52,285 nt of DNA from Thermodesulfovibrionales bacterium (lineage in GTDB: Bacteria > Nitrospirota > Thermodesulfovibrionia > Thermodesulfovibrionales > JdFR-86). Location of the stretch: NCBI GenBank assembly GCA_030682405.1, contig JAUXOF010000023.1:1-52285 (forward strand), written 5' to 3'. Both the position numbers and the translations under genes were made by a program. The notes under the pieces were generated by a model. The model saw only the letters and a list, made by a program, of their open reading frames with translations, did not search any database and had not been told where the DNA came from. Positions 51,805-52,285 of this stretch are shown here, one piece after another; position 1 is the stretch's first letter, and the number at the start of each line of letters is the position of its first letter.

Positions 51805-52101
51805 CTAAAGCCACGCTAATTTTTCGTAATCGTTGAATATGAGGTCAACCAGTTCGCCGTAGTTGACCGTCTTGACCCTGCCGTCAATATCCCCGGTCTT
51901 AAGCCCGCGCGTCTCTATGTCCTCGGTGAGGGCATACAGTTTTGCCGTCTTATCCAGAAGCGGGGAAGGCTTGCCGCCCTCTTTGAGAAATGCGTGATAA
52001 ACGCCGTTTGAAACGAGGATAATGCCGAGGTTGTCGGCACTAAGCCTGCTCAGGGTATCACTGACAAGCGCGTAATCACTGACAAAAACGCCCAGTTTCA
52101 T
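51805..52101 (-). CDS. DsrH-like (TusB-type) protein lacking cysteine
   Basis: This 98-residue DsrE-superfamily protein shows LGVFVSDYALVSDTLSRL, LYALTEDIETRGL and NYGELVDLIFNDYEKLAWL, which fit the DsrH/TusB subunit in the usual gene order beside DsrE and DsrF. It has no cysteine at all, whereas DsrH and TusB of sulfur oxidisers and E. coli carry a conserved one near residue 20. A structural role is therefore more likely. AAGGGGGTGG lies before ATG 52101, the first gene of the operon. Confidence 0.78.
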   Translation of the reverse strand: MKLGVFVSDYALVSDTLSRLSADNLGIILVSNGVYHAFLKEGGKPSPLLDKTAKLYALTEDIETRGLKTGDIDGRVKTVNYGELVDLIFNDYEKLAWL

Positions 52102-52141
52102 CGTCCACCCCCTTAAGGTAAAAGATATTTGGAAGCTTGTT

Positions 52142-52171
52142 TTTATAACACTTAAGCGGGGTTTTTGTCAA
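52142..52171 (-). promoter_or_regulatory. Strong promoter of the TusA/DsrEFH-like operon
   Basis: Minus strand: TTGACA at 52171-52166, an 18-nt spacer and TATAAA at 52147-52142. It gives a leader of about 35 nt with a good ribosome site before ATG 52101, in contrast to the leaderless layouts elsewhere in the window. Confidence 0.7.
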
Positions 52172-52218
52172 TACAAAAGCGGACGCCGCGCCGCATAAGG
52201 CTTCGCCCTTCCCTTCCC

Positions 52219-52285
52219 CGTCATTCCGCACTTGATGCGGAATCCAGTCTTTTTCCTGCTGCACTTTGCAGCCTCCTTGCTTTAT
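52219..52285. repeat. Composite dispersed repeat, copy 3 (partial, at window edge)
   Basis: An ATTCCGCA-CTTGA-TGCGGAAT palindrome (52223-52243) leads into CTGCTGCACTTTGCAGCCTC and CTTGCTTTAT, nearly identical to 42376-42405 in copy 2 and to the complement of 1537-1570 in copy 1. The element continues beyond the window. Confidence 0.75.

Overview
The window looks like a chromosomal segment of a Gram-negative, anaerobic, sulfur-metabolising bacterium. It has a Tol-Pal system, outer-membrane proteins, LPS heptose and capsule export functions, a complete dsrMKJOP electron-transfer module with dsrC, and system II cytochrome c maturation. The mixture resembles Nitrospirota (Thermodesulfovibrionia-like) sulfate or sulfur-compound reducers, but that assignment is inferred from gene content; no rRNA gene is present. 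Most of the window is densely packed, GC-rich housekeeping DNA with many 1-4 nt gene overlaps (ATGA, TGATG, GTGA, TTGA) and frequent TTG or GTG starts.

Layout. 1-1103 (-): secreted beta-helix protein running off the left edge. 1104-1656: repeat-rich spacer. 1657-6517: two paralogous polytopic membrane proteins around an NHL-repeat lipoprotein. 6581-9683 (+): metabolite repair and tRNA modification operon (nnr, pgeF, CBS protein, tsaE). 9689-12859 (-): dxr-rseP-Nudix-rfaE2. 12930-19019 (-): polysaccharide export set (SLBB/Wza-like, Wzi-like, Wzz-like) and an FtsX-type permease. 19201-20331 (+): DUF362/ferredoxin protein. 20516-24135 (-): argS-acs. 24295-29569 (+): tolQRA-tolB-pal-cpoB-moaC. 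29566-34480 (-): beta-barrel protein, and mtnA, prenyl synthase, AMMECR1 and PATAN/DnaJ/TPR genes. 34562-37053 (-): NRAMP-like transporter with a soluble MgtE-like sensor. 37163-42253 (+): peptide-binding lipoprotein, PLD-like protein, DUF2400 protein, ccsA/resB and a stand-alone LigD phosphoesterase domain.

42254-44380 is the one clear accessory island: a composite repeat that is an inverted copy of the one at 1231-1600, a RAYT transposase remnant, and an AT-rich gene of unknown function with a strong promoter. A 38-bp REP-like repeat lies in direct orientation on both sides of that gene. 44381-50685 (+) is the sulfur-respiration block: dsrC with its own leader hairpin and terminator, then RsbRD_N protein-dsrM-K-J-O-P-ferredoxin. 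50755-52101 (-) is a convergent TusA/DsrE/DsrF/DsrH-like sulfur-relay operon, and the window ends in another copy of the composite repeat.

How it fits together. The DsrC trisulfide formed by sulfite reductase would be reduced by membrane DsrMKJOP. DsrJ and other c-type cytochromes would be matured by CcsA/ResB, and TusA/DsrE-type carriers would move persulfide sulfur. The dsrAB, apr and sat genes are not in the window. A cross-cutting observation is that several genes opening transcription units lack a Shine-Dalgarno sequence and have a -10-like box only 5-10 nt before the start codon, which suggests leaderless transcripts.
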